Of a stretch of DNA of 64,000 bases, positions 43,647-51,668 are shown one piece after another. The position numbers and the translations under genes are program-made. The notes beneath the pieces were generated by a model. The model had not been told where the DNA came from and ran no database searches. It saw only the letters and a list, made by a program, of their open reading frames with translations. Source of the stretch: Pandoraea pneumonica. GTDB taxonomy: Bacteria > Pseudomonadota > Gammaproteobacteria > Burkholderiales > Burkholderiaceae. Position 1 is the stretch's first letter; every line of letters starts with the position of its first letter. The stretch lies in assembly GCF_902459645.1 (NCBI RefSeq), contig NZ_CABPSK010000001.1, positions 806,001-870,000 on the forward strand. The letters run 5' to 3'.

Positions 43647-44849
43647 ATGGAAGAAGCCGTCATTGTTTCTACGGCGCGCACGGCGATTGGCCGCGCGTAT
43701 CGGGGCGCATTCAACGACACCGAAGCGCCGGTGCTCGGCGGACACGTGATTCGCGCCGCTCTTGAGCGCGCCGACGTCGCACCGGGCGATGTCGACGACG
43801 TCGTTCTTGGTATCGCCGCGCAACAGGGCACGCAGGGGTACAACCTCGGCCGACTTTGCGGGTACACGGCGGGTCTGCCGATCAGCGTCCCCGGCATGGT
43901 CATCGATCGCATGTGCGGCTCGGGGCTGATGGCCATCGCCTCCGCTGCCAAAAGCATTTCGTGCGGTGAGTACGACATTGCCGTCGCCGGCGGACTCGAA
44001 TCCATCTCGCTCACGCAGAACTCGCACAAGAATACTTACCGTGCGCAGTCGCAAGCGGTGATCGCCGCCATGCCCACGGCGTATATCCCGATGATCGAAA
44101 CGGCGGAAATCGTCTCCGAGCGCTACGGCATCTCGCGCCGGGCCCAAGACGAGTATTCGCTACGCAGTCAGATGCGCACGGCCGATGCGCAGCGCGACGG
44201 CCGGTTCGATGCCGAGATCGTCCCGATCACCGTGCAGAAGGCATTGCTCGACAAGACCGGACGCATCACCGGGCACGAGACCGTGACACTCACGCGCGAC
44301 GAAGGGAATCGCCCGGACACCAAGCTCGAAGGACTGCAAGCGTTGGAACCCGTCTGGCGCAGCGGGGAATGGGTCAAAGAAGGGCGCTTCATCACGGCGG
44401 GCAACGCCTCGCAGCTCTCCGACGGCGCGAGTGCCACGGTGATGATGAGCCGCCGCGAAGCGCAGCGCCGAGGTCTCAAGCCGTTGGGCACTTATCGAGG
44501 CATGGCCGTCGCGGGCTGCCAGCCTGACGAGATGGGTATCGCCCCCGTCTACGCGATTCCCAAGCTGCTCGCCCGCCACGGTCTCTCGGTGTCGGACATC
44601 GGTCTGTGGGAGATCAACGAGGCGTTCGCCTGTCAGGTGATTTACTGCCGCGACAAGCTGGGCATTCCCGACAACCTGCTCAACGTCGATGGGGGCGCCA
44701 TTGCGATCGGACATCCGTTCGGTATGTCCGGCGCGCGCATGGCGGGCCATGTGCTGCTCGAAGGGCGGGCGCGTGGCGTGAAATACGCAGTCGTCTCGAT
44801 GTGTATCGCGGGCGGCATGGGCGCTGCGGCGCTCTTCGAACTGGCCTAA
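43647..44849 (+). CDS. Acetyl-CoA acetyltransferase-family thiolase
   Basis: A 400-residue thiolase: DRMCGSGLMAIASAAKSISCGEYD holds the nucleophilic Cys (about residue 91), INEAFACQVIY and GGAIAIGHPFGMSGARM the His, and SMCIAGGMGAAALFE the second Cys. It is of the common AtoB/PaaJ-like group and clearly different from the FadA6-like thiolase at 23523. CAGGAGACACCACAAC precedes ATG 43647. It is the last gene before a strong hairpin. Two thiolases would allow two rounds of beta-oxidation. Confidence 0.88.
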   Translation: MEEAVIVSTARTAIGRAYRGAFNDTEAPVLGGHVIRAALERADVAPGDVDDVVLGIAAQQGTQGYNLGRLCGYTAGLPISVPGMVIDRMCGSGLMAIASAAKSISCGEYDIAVAGGLESISLTQNSHKNTYRAQSQAVIAAMPTAYIPMIETAEIVSERYGISRRAQDEYSLRSQMRTADAQRDGRFDAEIVPITVQKALLDKTGRITGHETVTLTRDEGNRPDTKLEGLQALEPVWRSGEWVKEGRFITAGNASQLSDGASATVMMSRREAQRRGLKPLGTYRGMAVAGCQPDEMGIAPVYAIPKLLARHGLSVSDIGLWEINEAFACQVIYCRDKLGIPDNLLNVDGGAIAIGHPFGMSGARMAGHVLLEGRARGVKYAVVSMCIAGGMGAAALFELA

Positions 44850-44910
44850 CCGGCGTTCTGAGCAGTCGCGTTGTACCTCACCGCGCCAGCCAAAGCGCGG
44901 TGACTTCCCC

Positions 44911-44949
44911 ACGGGTGACGGTCAGTTTGACGTCACCCGTTCTTCGTTT
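44911..44949 (+). terminator. Hairpin terminator after the thiolase
   Basis: ACGGGTGACG (44911-44920) pairs with CGTCACCCGT (44931-44940), followed by TCTTCGTTT. A second weaker stem (CACCGCG/CGCGGTG) lies just before it, at about 44879-44902. The rest of the 44850-45160 gap holds the next operator and promoter only. Confidence 0.75.
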
Positions 44950-44993
44950 GTAGCGCCCTGATTTCCCGTCGATTTCACTGCCCGTGTTGTTGC

Positions 44994-45038
44994 TTAGTCT
45001 CATTGGACGATGTGGCTCGAATACCGGCTCCATAGACT
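44994..45038 (+). promoter_or_regulatory. Regulon operator 7 with -10 (porin promoter)
   Basis: Operator 44994-45011: TTAGTCT-CATT-GGACGAT. The hexamer TAGACT (45033-45038) starts 24 nt after GGAC. It is followed by an unusually long leader, about 115 nt, to the porin start at 45161. Confidence 0.75.
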
Positions 45039-45160
45039 GCGTCGCAATGGACGAGATTGTGTCGTGTGCGCAAGTCGTCCGAGAGATCGGGCGAAAGACT
45101 CGATCCGTGTAGTCGTGACGTTTTGACAAAAAAGACGAGACGAGTCAGGAGACGAAAGGT

Positions 45161-46573
45161 ATGAAGGCTCAGGCAAAAGTGTTGGGCGTGGTGCTCGGAA
45201 TGGCGGCAGTGGCTTCGCCGGTCGCGCACGCAGATCAGTTGTCCGACTTGCAAGCGCAAGTGCAGGAACTGATGCGAAAGATCGACACGCTCCAGAACAA
45301 TCAAAAGCAAATCGAAGCCAAACAAGCCGCCGTGGACGCTGCGGCACAAGCCGCTCCTAAAGCGGCACCGGCGGGCGCCGCCGGGCAGGGCGGTGCCGCA
45401 CCCACGGTGGTGGCGAGCACCAACCCGATGGCCTCGCAGCCGGGCTGGTTCATGATTCCCAACACCGATACCGCGATCAAGTTCGGCGGCTACGCGCAGT
45501 TGCAGATCATGGACGACCTCAAGGGCAATCTCGGCAACAGCCAGACGGTGATTCTGCCGTACACCGCAGGGTTTGGTGGTGTGCCGTACGACAATACGCC
45601 GCAAGCCAAACGCGGTGGACAGGTGCAGTTCGAAGCGCGTGAGTCGCGCCTCAATATTCAGACGAGCACACCGACGATGTACGGCCCGCTCACGACGTTG
45701 ATCGAAGGTGACTTCTACGGCGCGGGCGGTTCGAAATTCACCACCAACTCGGTGTCGCTGCGCCTGCGTCATGCGATGGGAACGATCGGCCCGTGGATGT
45801 TCGGGCAGTACTGGTCGAACTTCGGCGACCTCGGCCAAGGACCTGAAGTATTCGACTTCGGAGGCCCGGTGGGTCTGCCTGCCGTCAATCGTCAGCCGCA
45901 GATTCGCTATACGAAGTTGATCACGGACAATCTGCAAGCCTCCGTCTCGATCGAAGAGCCGGTACAGGACTTCACGGGTGCCGATTCCGTTGCGTTCATT
46001 GCTGGCGGCAACAACATCAGCACCAACTCCATCGACCAAACGCCTGAACTCACTGCACGCGTCACGTACTTCGATACGTGGGGACGCCAATCAGTCGGGG
46101 TGGTCGGGCGCAAGCTGATGGCGAACGACGGCGTGGCGCTGAGTTCAGCGGCGTACGGCTACGCGGTGAACTATCAAGGCACGTTCAACCTTCCGGGCCG
46201 CGACAAGATTTACTACGACGTGGTGTGGGAGAACGGCGGCGGACGCTATCTGACGCAAACGCCGACGTCGGCATTCCTCATCAACAACAACCTGTACAAA
46301 GTCTCGGGACTGGGCCTGAACCTGACCTATCAGCACTGGTGGGCACAGAACTGGCGCTCCAACATCAGCATTGGCCGCGACAAGATTTATAACCCTGCCG
46401 GTGTGCCCGCCACGTCGCTCGCAGAGACGCAATCGATGCACGCCAACCTGATCTGGTCGCCGATCAAGAGCACGTTGTTCGGTCTGGAATTTATCTACGC
46501 CCGAATCAAGAGTGAATCGGGCATCAAGGGCAGCGGCAGCCGCATCATGTTCGTCTCGCAGATGGGTTTCTAA
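45161..46573 (+). CDS. DcaP-like trimeric outer-membrane porin
   Basis: A 470-residue protein: signal peptide (VLGVVLGMAAVASPVAHA), a coiled coil DLQAQVQELMRKIDTLQNN (about residues 28-60), an Ala-rich linker, then a barrel beginning TAIKFGGYAQLQIMDD and ending MFVSQMGF with the terminal Phe. This layout is that of DcaP-family porins, which pass negatively charged organic acids. CAGGAGACG stands before ATG 45161. It is the single gene between operator 7 and a terminator, so uptake of the pathway substrate across the outer membrane is its likely job. Confidence 0.87.
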   Translation: MKAQAKVLGVVLGMAAVASPVAHADQLSDLQAQVQELMRKIDTLQNNQKQIEAKQAAVDAAAQAAPKAAPAGAAGQGGAAPTVVASTNPMASQPGWFMIPNTDTAIKFGGYAQLQIMDDLKGNLGNSQTVILPYTAGFGGVPYDNTPQAKRGGQVQFEARESRLNIQTSTPTMYGPLTTLIEGDFYGAGGSKFTTNSVSLRLRHAMGTIGPWMFGQYWSNFGDLGQGPEVFDFGGPVGLPAVNRQPQIRYTKLITDNLQASVSIEEPVQDFTGADSVAFIAGGNNISTNSIDQTPELTARVTYFDTWGRQSVGVVGRKLMANDGVALSSAAYGYAVNYQGTFNLPGRDKIYYDVVWENGGGRYLTQTPTSAFLINNNLYKVSGLGLNLTYQHWWAQNWRSNISIGRDKIYNPAGVPATSLAETQSMHANLIWSPIKSTLFGLEFIYARIKSESGIKGSGSRIMFVSQMGF

Positions 46574-46583
46574 GCGAGACCGG

Positions 46584-46630
46584 CAGGTCCGGCGCGTGAC
46601 GATACGCTGCCAAACGCCGGACCTGTCTTT
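46584..46630 (+). terminator. Terminator after the porin
   Basis: CAGGTCCGGCG (46584-46594) pairs perfectly with CGCCGGACCTG (46615-46625) over a 20-nt loop, followed by TCTTT. Confidence 0.8.
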
Positions 46631-46679
46631 GTACCGCAGTGGATTAGTTGAACGACTGGATGACTGAAGGAGACGACAA

Positions 46680-47561
46680 ATGCTCAACGAGCTGGCGATC
46701 ATCATCGTGCGCGGTGTAGGTCTAGGAGCGATTTTTTCGCTGATCGCGATGAGCATGAACATCGTGTACGGCGCGACCCATATCCTCAACTTCGCGCAGG
46801 GGAATATGTTCGTACTGGGCGGCTTTCTGGCCGTGCTGCTCGCGAACTGGGTCACCGGCGTGCCGGTTTGGCTCGTACTGATCGTGGTCGCGGCGATCAT
46901 CATCGCGTTCATGCTCGCGGCACAAGGGTGGATCACGCTCTTGCCGCTGCGTCACTCCGTCGAACAGAACTCGTGGCTCATCACGACCATGGCGGCGTCG
47001 ATCATCATCAGCTCGGTGATGCTGCTCTCGCAAGGCCCGTGGGCGTCGTCGGCGCGCAGCCCGATTCCGCCCGTAGCGCTATTCGGCGCACGCACGCCTG
47101 CCCCTTATCTCGGGGCCATTGCACTGGCCGTGTTCTGGTATTTCGCGTTGCGCTGGTTTCTCACGCGCACGCTCACTGGGCTGGCCATTAACGCGCTGTC
47201 TCAGGATATCGACGCCGCTCGCGCCGCCGGTTTGCGAGTTCGCCGCCTGCAACTCATCGCCTTCGGTATCAGCGGTCTGATGGTTGGCTCCGCTGGTTTT
47301 GTCGCTGCGCCGATTGTCTCCATCGCGGCCGACACAGGCGTGCGTTACGTGCTCAATGGCTTTATCGCCGCCATTCTCGGCGGGATGGGCAGCAACCTTG
47401 GTGCGCTCATCGGCGGGCCGCTCGTCGGCATTGTCGCGATGGTCGCCACGTATCAGGTCGGCGGCGAATTCCAATCGCTGGTCTCGCTGGCGTTGCTCGT
47501 TGGCGTGCTGCTGATTCGCCCCGAAGGCATCTTCGGACGCGCGGCCGGGCGCCGCGTTTGA
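46680..47561 (+). CDS. livH: ABC importer permease, LivH-type
   Basis: A 293-residue inner-membrane protein with about eight hydrophobic helices. AISMNIVYGATHILNFAQGNMFVLGG is the LivH hallmark, and the cytoplasmic coupling segment LTGLAINALSQDIDAARAAGL is present. Ribosome site GAAGGAGACGACAA precedes ATG 46680. No regulon operator is seen between it and the porin terminator; expression may come from read-through or an unseen promoter. The matching binding protein is at 20343. Confidence 0.88.
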   Translation: MLNELAIIIVRGVGLGAIFSLIAMSMNIVYGATHILNFAQGNMFVLGGFLAVLLANWVTGVPVWLVLIVVAAIIIAFMLAAQGWITLLPLRHSVEQNSWLITTMAASIIISSVMLLSQGPWASSARSPIPPVALFGARTPAPYLGAIALAVFWYFALRWFLTRTLTGLAINALSQDIDAARAAGLRVRRLQLIAFGISGLMVGSAGFVAAPIVSIAADTGVRYVLNGFIAAILGGMGSNLGALIGGPLVGIVAMVATYQVGGEFQSLVSLALLVGVLLIRPEGIFGRAAGRRV

Positions 47562-47621
47562 GGCGGCCGCTTCCCTGCAACACGCTGGGCACATACACGA
47601 CACAGGATCGCTAACTCTGTC

Positions 47622-49415
47622 ATGACGATGCAAACTCTTTCTTCCGATGCCCGCCTCCGGGTGCGCCGTACGCGCTGGGCTCCCGACAACGTGCAGCTAT
47701 TGCTCGGCTGCGTGCTGGTGAGCGTGACGGTGCTCGTACCCGACTGGCTCGGCAATGCGTACTGGACCCATAGTTTCCGCATGGTCAATCTGCTGATTGC
47801 CGTGGCGGTATCGCAAAACCTATTGCTGCACGACGCCGGGCAGACGTCGTTCGGTCAAGGCGCCATCTTCGCGGTAGCGGCTTACACGGCCGCGATTGCC
47901 ACGGGAGTGCACGGGCAGCCTTACGCGCTCGCCGCCGTGCTCGGTGTCGCCGGGGCGTTGGTCGCCGGGTTGCTCTATGCGCTCCCTGCGTTGCGCGTGC
48001 AGGGCTACTACCTTGGCTTCGTCACGATGAGCGCGGCCACGGTATTGCCCGAGATGCTGGTGGCGTTCGACAGCTATACGAACGGGGTCAACGGCATCAC
48101 GATGGACTTCTCGTCGTGGCAGACGCGCACGTCGTTCGGCGTCTCGCCGCTGTCGATCGCGCTGGCGTTGCTGGCCTGTTTTGCGCTGGCGGCGCATGTG
48201 CTCATTCGCCGTACGGCGTTCGGCCGCCGCTTGCGTGTGGCCGCCGCCAGCCCCGAAGCCGCACAGTCGCTCGGCACATCGCCGGGCTGGATTCGCTGCG
48301 TCGTGTTCCTGATCGTCTCGCTTATCACCGGCGTGGCGGGTGTGCTGTATCCGCCCGTGGTCGGCTTCGTGAGCCCGGCGGCCTTCAGTCTCGACTTGTC
48401 GATTCTGTTCTTCTTCGCTGTCGTGGTCGGCGGGCGCGGGCAGATTCTCGGCCCGGTCGTCGGGGTATGGCTGTTATATCTGCTGCCGAACATTTTGCTC
48501 GCCGATCTCGTGCAGTACCGGCTGCTGGCCTACGGTCTGGTCGCGTTGCTGGTGATGCTGGCGTTTCCGGATGGCGTGGTCGGCACGTTGTTGAAGTGGC
48601 GCCGTGCACGTATGGAAAACGGCGACCGGTTGGTGCTGCACTTCCGATCGTTGCTCAGCGCCATCGAGCCGTGTGCGCGAGTAGCAAGCCGTACCGGCGA
48701 GGTTTCGCCCGTAGCCATCAGTGTCGAGGGCGCCCGCAAATGCTTCGGCTCGGTGGTGGCGGTCGATGGGGCCGATCTCGTTGTGAAGCGCGGTGAGATT
48801 CATGGCCTTGTCGGCGCAAACGGTTCGGGGAAAACCTCGCTGCTCAATGTGCTGTCGGGTTTCAGCCGACTCGATGAGGGTAGCGTTCGACTCAATGGCG
48901 TGGAAGTCTCCCGCCTGCCGGCCACGCGTGTGGCCCGGCTGGGGCTGGGGCGGACCTTCCAGAAGCCGCGCATGTTCGAGACGCTGAGCCTTTGGGAGAA
49001 CGTCTGCATCGGACTCGATGCCAACCGTGACCTTGACCCCGGTCAGGCGCGAACGATGACGGCGTTACGCGATACGTTGGAAGGGCACGGCGTTTCGCTG
49101 GTGCCGCACGGGCAGCGGCGTCTCGTCGAGGTGATGCGCGTTGTGCTCAAGGGCGCGGATGTGTTGCTGCTCGACGAACCGGCAGCAGGCTTATCGCCAG
49201 CCGAGCGCGAGGATCTGAAGTTGCTGCTGCAACGCTTGCGCGACGACCTCGGCAAGACCGTTGTCATTGTCGAGCACGACCTCGATCTGGTCTGGAGTGT
49301 GGCCGATCGTATTTCGATGCTCGAAGCGGGCAAGGTGATTGCCAGCGGCAGTCCTTCGGAATTGGCGGGCAACGCCATCGTGCAGAAACTCTTTATCGGA
49401 TCGACCCATGCTTGA
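47622..49415 (+). CDS. LivM-LivG fusion: ABC permease plus ATPase
   Basis: A 597-residue fusion. Residues about 20-330 form the LivM-type permease (LLLHDAGQTSFGQGAIFAVAAY; GRRLRVAAASPEAAQSLG). From about 365 a LivG-type ATPase follows: Walker A VGANGSGKTS, Q-loop FQKPRMFE, Walker B VLLLDEPAAGLSP and the switch His in VIVEHDLDL. The ABC signature is weak, SLVPHGQRRLVEV instead of LSGGQ. The ATG at 47628 is an alternative start. It overlaps livF by 8 bp. Fusion of the two subunits is known in some catabolic clusters. Confidence 0.88.
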   Translation: MTMQTLSSDARLRVRRTRWAPDNVQLLLGCVLVSVTVLVPDWLGNAYWTHSFRMVNLLIAVAVSQNLLLHDAGQTSFGQGAIFAVAAYTAAIATGVHGQPYALAAVLGVAGALVAGLLYALPALRVQGYYLGFVTMSAATVLPEMLVAFDSYTNGVNGITMDFSSWQTRTSFGVSPLSIALALLACFALAAHVLIRRTAFGRRLRVAAASPEAAQSLGTSPGWIRCVVFLIVSLITGVAGVLYPPVVGFVSPAAFSLDLSILFFFAVVVGGRGQILGPVVGVWLLYLLPNILLADLVQYRLLAYGLVALLVMLAFPDGVVGTLLKWRRARMENGDRLVLHFRSLLSAIEPCARVASRTGEVSPVAISVEGARKCFGSVVAVDGADLVVKRGEIHGLVGANGSGKTSLLNVLSGFSRLDEGSVRLNGVEVSRLPATRVARLGLGRTFQKPRMFETLSLWENVCIGLDANRDLDPGQARTMTALRDTLEGHGVSLVPHGQRRLVEVMRVVLKGADVLLLDEPAAGLSPAEREDLKLLLQRLRDDLGKTVVIVEHDLDLVWSVADRISMLEAGKVIASGSPSELAGNAIVQKLFIGSTHA

Positions 49416-50112
49416 GATTCAGGGCTTGCACGCCGGTTACGGCAACGTGCCGGTATTGCGTGACATTCAGTTGTCGGTGGCGCCGGGCGAGATTCTTCTC
49501 GTGGCGGGCGAGAACGGTGCCGGGAAATCGACGTTGCTGCGCACCATTGGCGGCTTCATCAAGCCGGAGCGCGGGCAAATTCGCCTGAACGGGCGGGAGA
49601 TTGGGGGATGCAGCCCGGAGGACAACGCCCGGGCTGGGTTACGCCTCGTGCTCGACGGGCATCGCGTGTTTCCGGAGATTTCAGTTTGGGACAACCTGCG
49701 GCTCGGCGGCGTGATCCAGCGCGACAAGCGGGCCTTCTCGCAAGCCGTGGAGGAAGTCTTCTCGGTGTTTCCCGCGCTGCACCAACGGCTGGATCAGCCT
49801 GCCCGTAATTTGAGTGGCGGGCAGCAGCAGATGCTGGCGTTAGGGCAGGCGTTCGTCGCACAGCCCAAGGTGCTGCTCAGCGACGAACCCTCGCTGGGGC
49901 TTGCGCAAGCGCTATTGCCGCCGATTCTCGATTTTCTGAAACGCTGGGCGGCGCGCGGCACGGCGATCGTCATCGTGGAACAGCACATCGACATCGCACT
50001 GCCGGTGGCGGATCGGGCGCTGGTGTTGGAGCGGGGGCAGGTCAAGCTCACTTGTCCGGCCAACGAACTCAGGGCGCGGCTACAGGCCCGGCAGCCTGTG
50101 AGCGTGGAGTGA
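49408..50112 (+). CDS. livF: ABC importer ATPase, LivF-type
   Basis: A 234-residue ATPase: Walker A GENGAGKST (about residue 36), signature NLSGGQQQML, Walker B KVLLSDEPSLGLA and the switch His in IVEQHID. The normal signature contrasts with the degenerate one of its partner domain. ATG 49408 lies in the end of the fusion gene (8-bp overlap); longer frames have no ribosome site. With LivH and LivM-LivG it completes a type of importer that uses the binding protein encoded at 20343. Confidence 0.9.
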   Translation: MLEIQGLHAGYGNVPVLRDIQLSVAPGEILLVAGENGAGKSTLLRTIGGFIKPERGQIRLNGREIGGCSPEDNARAGLRLVLDGHRVFPEISVWDNLRLGGVIQRDKRAFSQAVEEVFSVFPALHQRLDQPARNLSGGQQQMLALGQAFVAQPKVLLSDEPSLGLAQALLPPILDFLKRWAARGTAIVIVEQHIDIALPVADRALVLERGQVKLTCPANELRARLQARQPVSVE

Positions 50113-50118
50113 ACGTCC

Positions 50119-50192
50119 TATAATGGCCTTCGCGAGGGTGCGCGGCCGGTGCCATCCGGCCCAGCCGTCCCGACCTCGCAGGAGGTCAAAAA
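50119..50192 (+). promoter_or_regulatory. Promoter and leader of a small lipoprotein gene
   Basis: TATAAT at 50119-50124 is a consensus -10 element; the -35 is weak. A small hairpin GGCCGG/CCGGCC (50144-50161) lies in the leader, and a near-ideal ribosome site AGGAGGT precedes the start at 50193. Confidence 0.55.
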
Positions 50193-50414
50193 ATGTTTGG
50201 AAAATCACTTCCCCAAGTACGCCGCTTGCCTTTGTGCGCGGCGTTTCTCGTCGTATCGCTGACCGGTTGTGCCGGTCTTCAGACTAGCGATACCGCATCG
50301 TCTGCCAATGCGAGCGTTACCGCCGTCGCGCAAGCCCCCTCGGCGCGTACGCTTCAGGTGGCTGCCATTCTCGGGCAGCAACGCGATCTGGAACTCAAAC
50401 GACTATCGCCCTGA
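50193..50414 (+). CDS. Small lipoprotein
   Basis: A 73-residue protein with a lipoprotein signal peptide (LCAAFLVVSLTGC, lipobox LTGC) and a short polar tail (about 48 residues, Ala/Ser/Thr-rich). It has its own TATAAT promoter and a strong ribosome site, unlike the regulon genes, so it may be an unrelated housekeeping gene. No family recognised. Confidence 0.7.
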   Translation: MFGKSLPQVRRLPLCAAFLVVSLTGCAGLQTSDTASSANASVTAVAQAPSARTLQVAAILGQQRDLELKRLSP

Positions 50415-50421
50415 GCAGGGC
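50408..50421. terminator. Short hairpin between convergent genes
   Basis: GCCCT-GAGC-AGGGC overlaps the stop codon of the small lipoprotein gene and lies before the end of the convergent hydrolase gene. The stem is short and has no T run, so function is uncertain. Confidence 0.3.
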
Positions 50422-50444
50422 TAGTTAGCGGGGCGTGGATAGCG

Positions 50445-51521
50445 CTATATCGCGGCCGAGCACGTCTGTGCGACGGCTGCCGATGCGCCATCCGCCTTCC
50501 GAACGTACTGCACGACACCTTGAGCGCTGCACTGGCGTTCGACCCATCCCCGGTAGAACAGATATTGGAGATGTGACGCCGCTTCGCCCAGTGCCAGCAC
50601 CAAATCGTCTCCTTCGAGCTTGCGCGCGAAGAGGATTGGCATGGCGTCGACGGCGGTCAGTGGCGTGTCGCAGGCGCTGAGCAGCCGCAAATTCCGTTCG
50701 TCCAGCTTTTCGCGCAGCACCTGACGCCGCTCCGGCAGCCCACGGAACGCTTCGCCGTGCGCGGGCAGCACAAGTGTGTCTGCGGGCAGATCGGCGAGCA
50801 TGTCGAGCGCGTCGAGGTAGTCCTGAATCGGATTGGCGTCGGGTGCGTGCATCGTGACGCTGAGATTCGGCGAGATGGCGGGCAGCACCATGTCGCCCGA
50901 GATCAGCACGTCTAACGCAGCGCAATACAGCAGCGCGTGGTCAGGCGAGTGGCCGCGTCCGACCAGCACGTTCCACTGGTGCGCACCGATCTGAAGCGTT
51001 TGCCCGTGATGCAGCGCCCGCGTGCGTTCGGGCAGCGCGCAGCGATGCGCACGAAACGACGCGCACCGCTCGACTAAGTGGGCAAGCAACTGGCCGGTGG
51101 CGCCATTGGCGCGGTAGAACGTCTGCGCAAGACGATCCGCATCGGCCTCGTGCATCACGTGGGGGCGTTGAGCGTCTTCAAGCTCGCCCGGTGTGATGTC
51201 GACCGGGATGTCGAAGCGCTGGGCAAGCCACGCCGCTTGTCCCAAATGATCGGGATGGCAATGGGTCACGACGATGCGTGTGATCGGGCGTCCCAAAGAT
51301 CCATCCGCAAGCAAGCGCTGCCAAACCTCACGCGTCTCCGGCGTGCCCATGCCCGTATCGACCAGCGCCCAACCTGCACCGTCCTCGATGAGCCACACGT
51401 TGACATGATCGAGTGCGAACGGCAGCGGCAGGCGCAGCCAGCAAATGCCGGGCACGACGGTGACGGGCTGCGAGACGGGTGGCGCGGGCAGGCAGCGCAG
51501 TCGGGGATCGGGTAACGGCAT
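50445..51521 (-). CDS. Metallo-beta-lactamase-fold hydrolase
   Basis: A 358-residue MBL-fold enzyme. The metal motif THCHPDHLG (about residue 87), a further His in GRGHSPDHALLY (about 191), GDMVLP and VLPAHGEAF give the two-metal site. Its length and C-terminal helical part (AASHLQYLFYRGWVERQ) resemble LACTB2/hydrolase groups that cleave thioesters or lactones. It is divergent from the SDR at 51669 and shares the palindromic operator 8, with a -10-like TACGTT in its direction. A thioesterase or lactonase step in the pathway is likely. Confidence 0.83.
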   Translation of the reverse strand: MPLPDPRLRCLPAPPVSQPVTVVPGICWLRLPLPFALDHVNVWLIEDGAGWALVDTGMGTPETREVWQRLLADGSLGRPITRIVVTHCHPDHLGQAAWLAQRFDIPVDITPGELEDAQRPHVMHEADADRLAQTFYRANGATGQLLAHLVERCASFRAHRCALPERTRALHHGQTLQIGAHQWNVLVGRGHSPDHALLYCAALDVLISGDMVLPAISPNLSVTMHAPDANPIQDYLDALDMLADLPADTLVLPAHGEAFRGLPERRQVLREKLDERNLRLLSACDTPLTAVDAMPILFARKLEGDDLVLALGEAASHLQYLFYRGWVERQCSAQGVVQYVRKADGASAAVAQTCSAAI

Positions 51522-51566
51522 TGAGCTTGGCGGCCTTTGGCGACGGAACGGGAATAGTCAGGTGCC

Positions 51567-51638
51567 AACGTACCGTGCCGGGCCTGCCGGGGCATCGTCC
51601 GCTTGGACGATGCTTTGCATCGCGGTGCCTCGCATTCT
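51567..51638. promoter_or_regulatory. Regulon operator 8, bidirectional, perfect palindrome
   Basis: GCATCGTCC (51592-51600) and GGACGATGC (51605-51613) are perfect arms around GCTT. For the + strand SDR, CATTCT (51633-51638) starts 24 nt after GGAC. For the - strand MBL hydrolase, TACGTT (complement of 51567-51572) has the same spacing. Confidence 0.78.
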
Positions 51639-51668
51639 CGACAAACATTCATCGAGGAGGCGCGTGAC

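Noticed and set aside
46644-46662. TAGTTGAACGACTGGATG before livH as a further operator
   Set aside because: Only the ends match, the GGAC core is absent, and the -10 at the fixed distance would fall inside livH.
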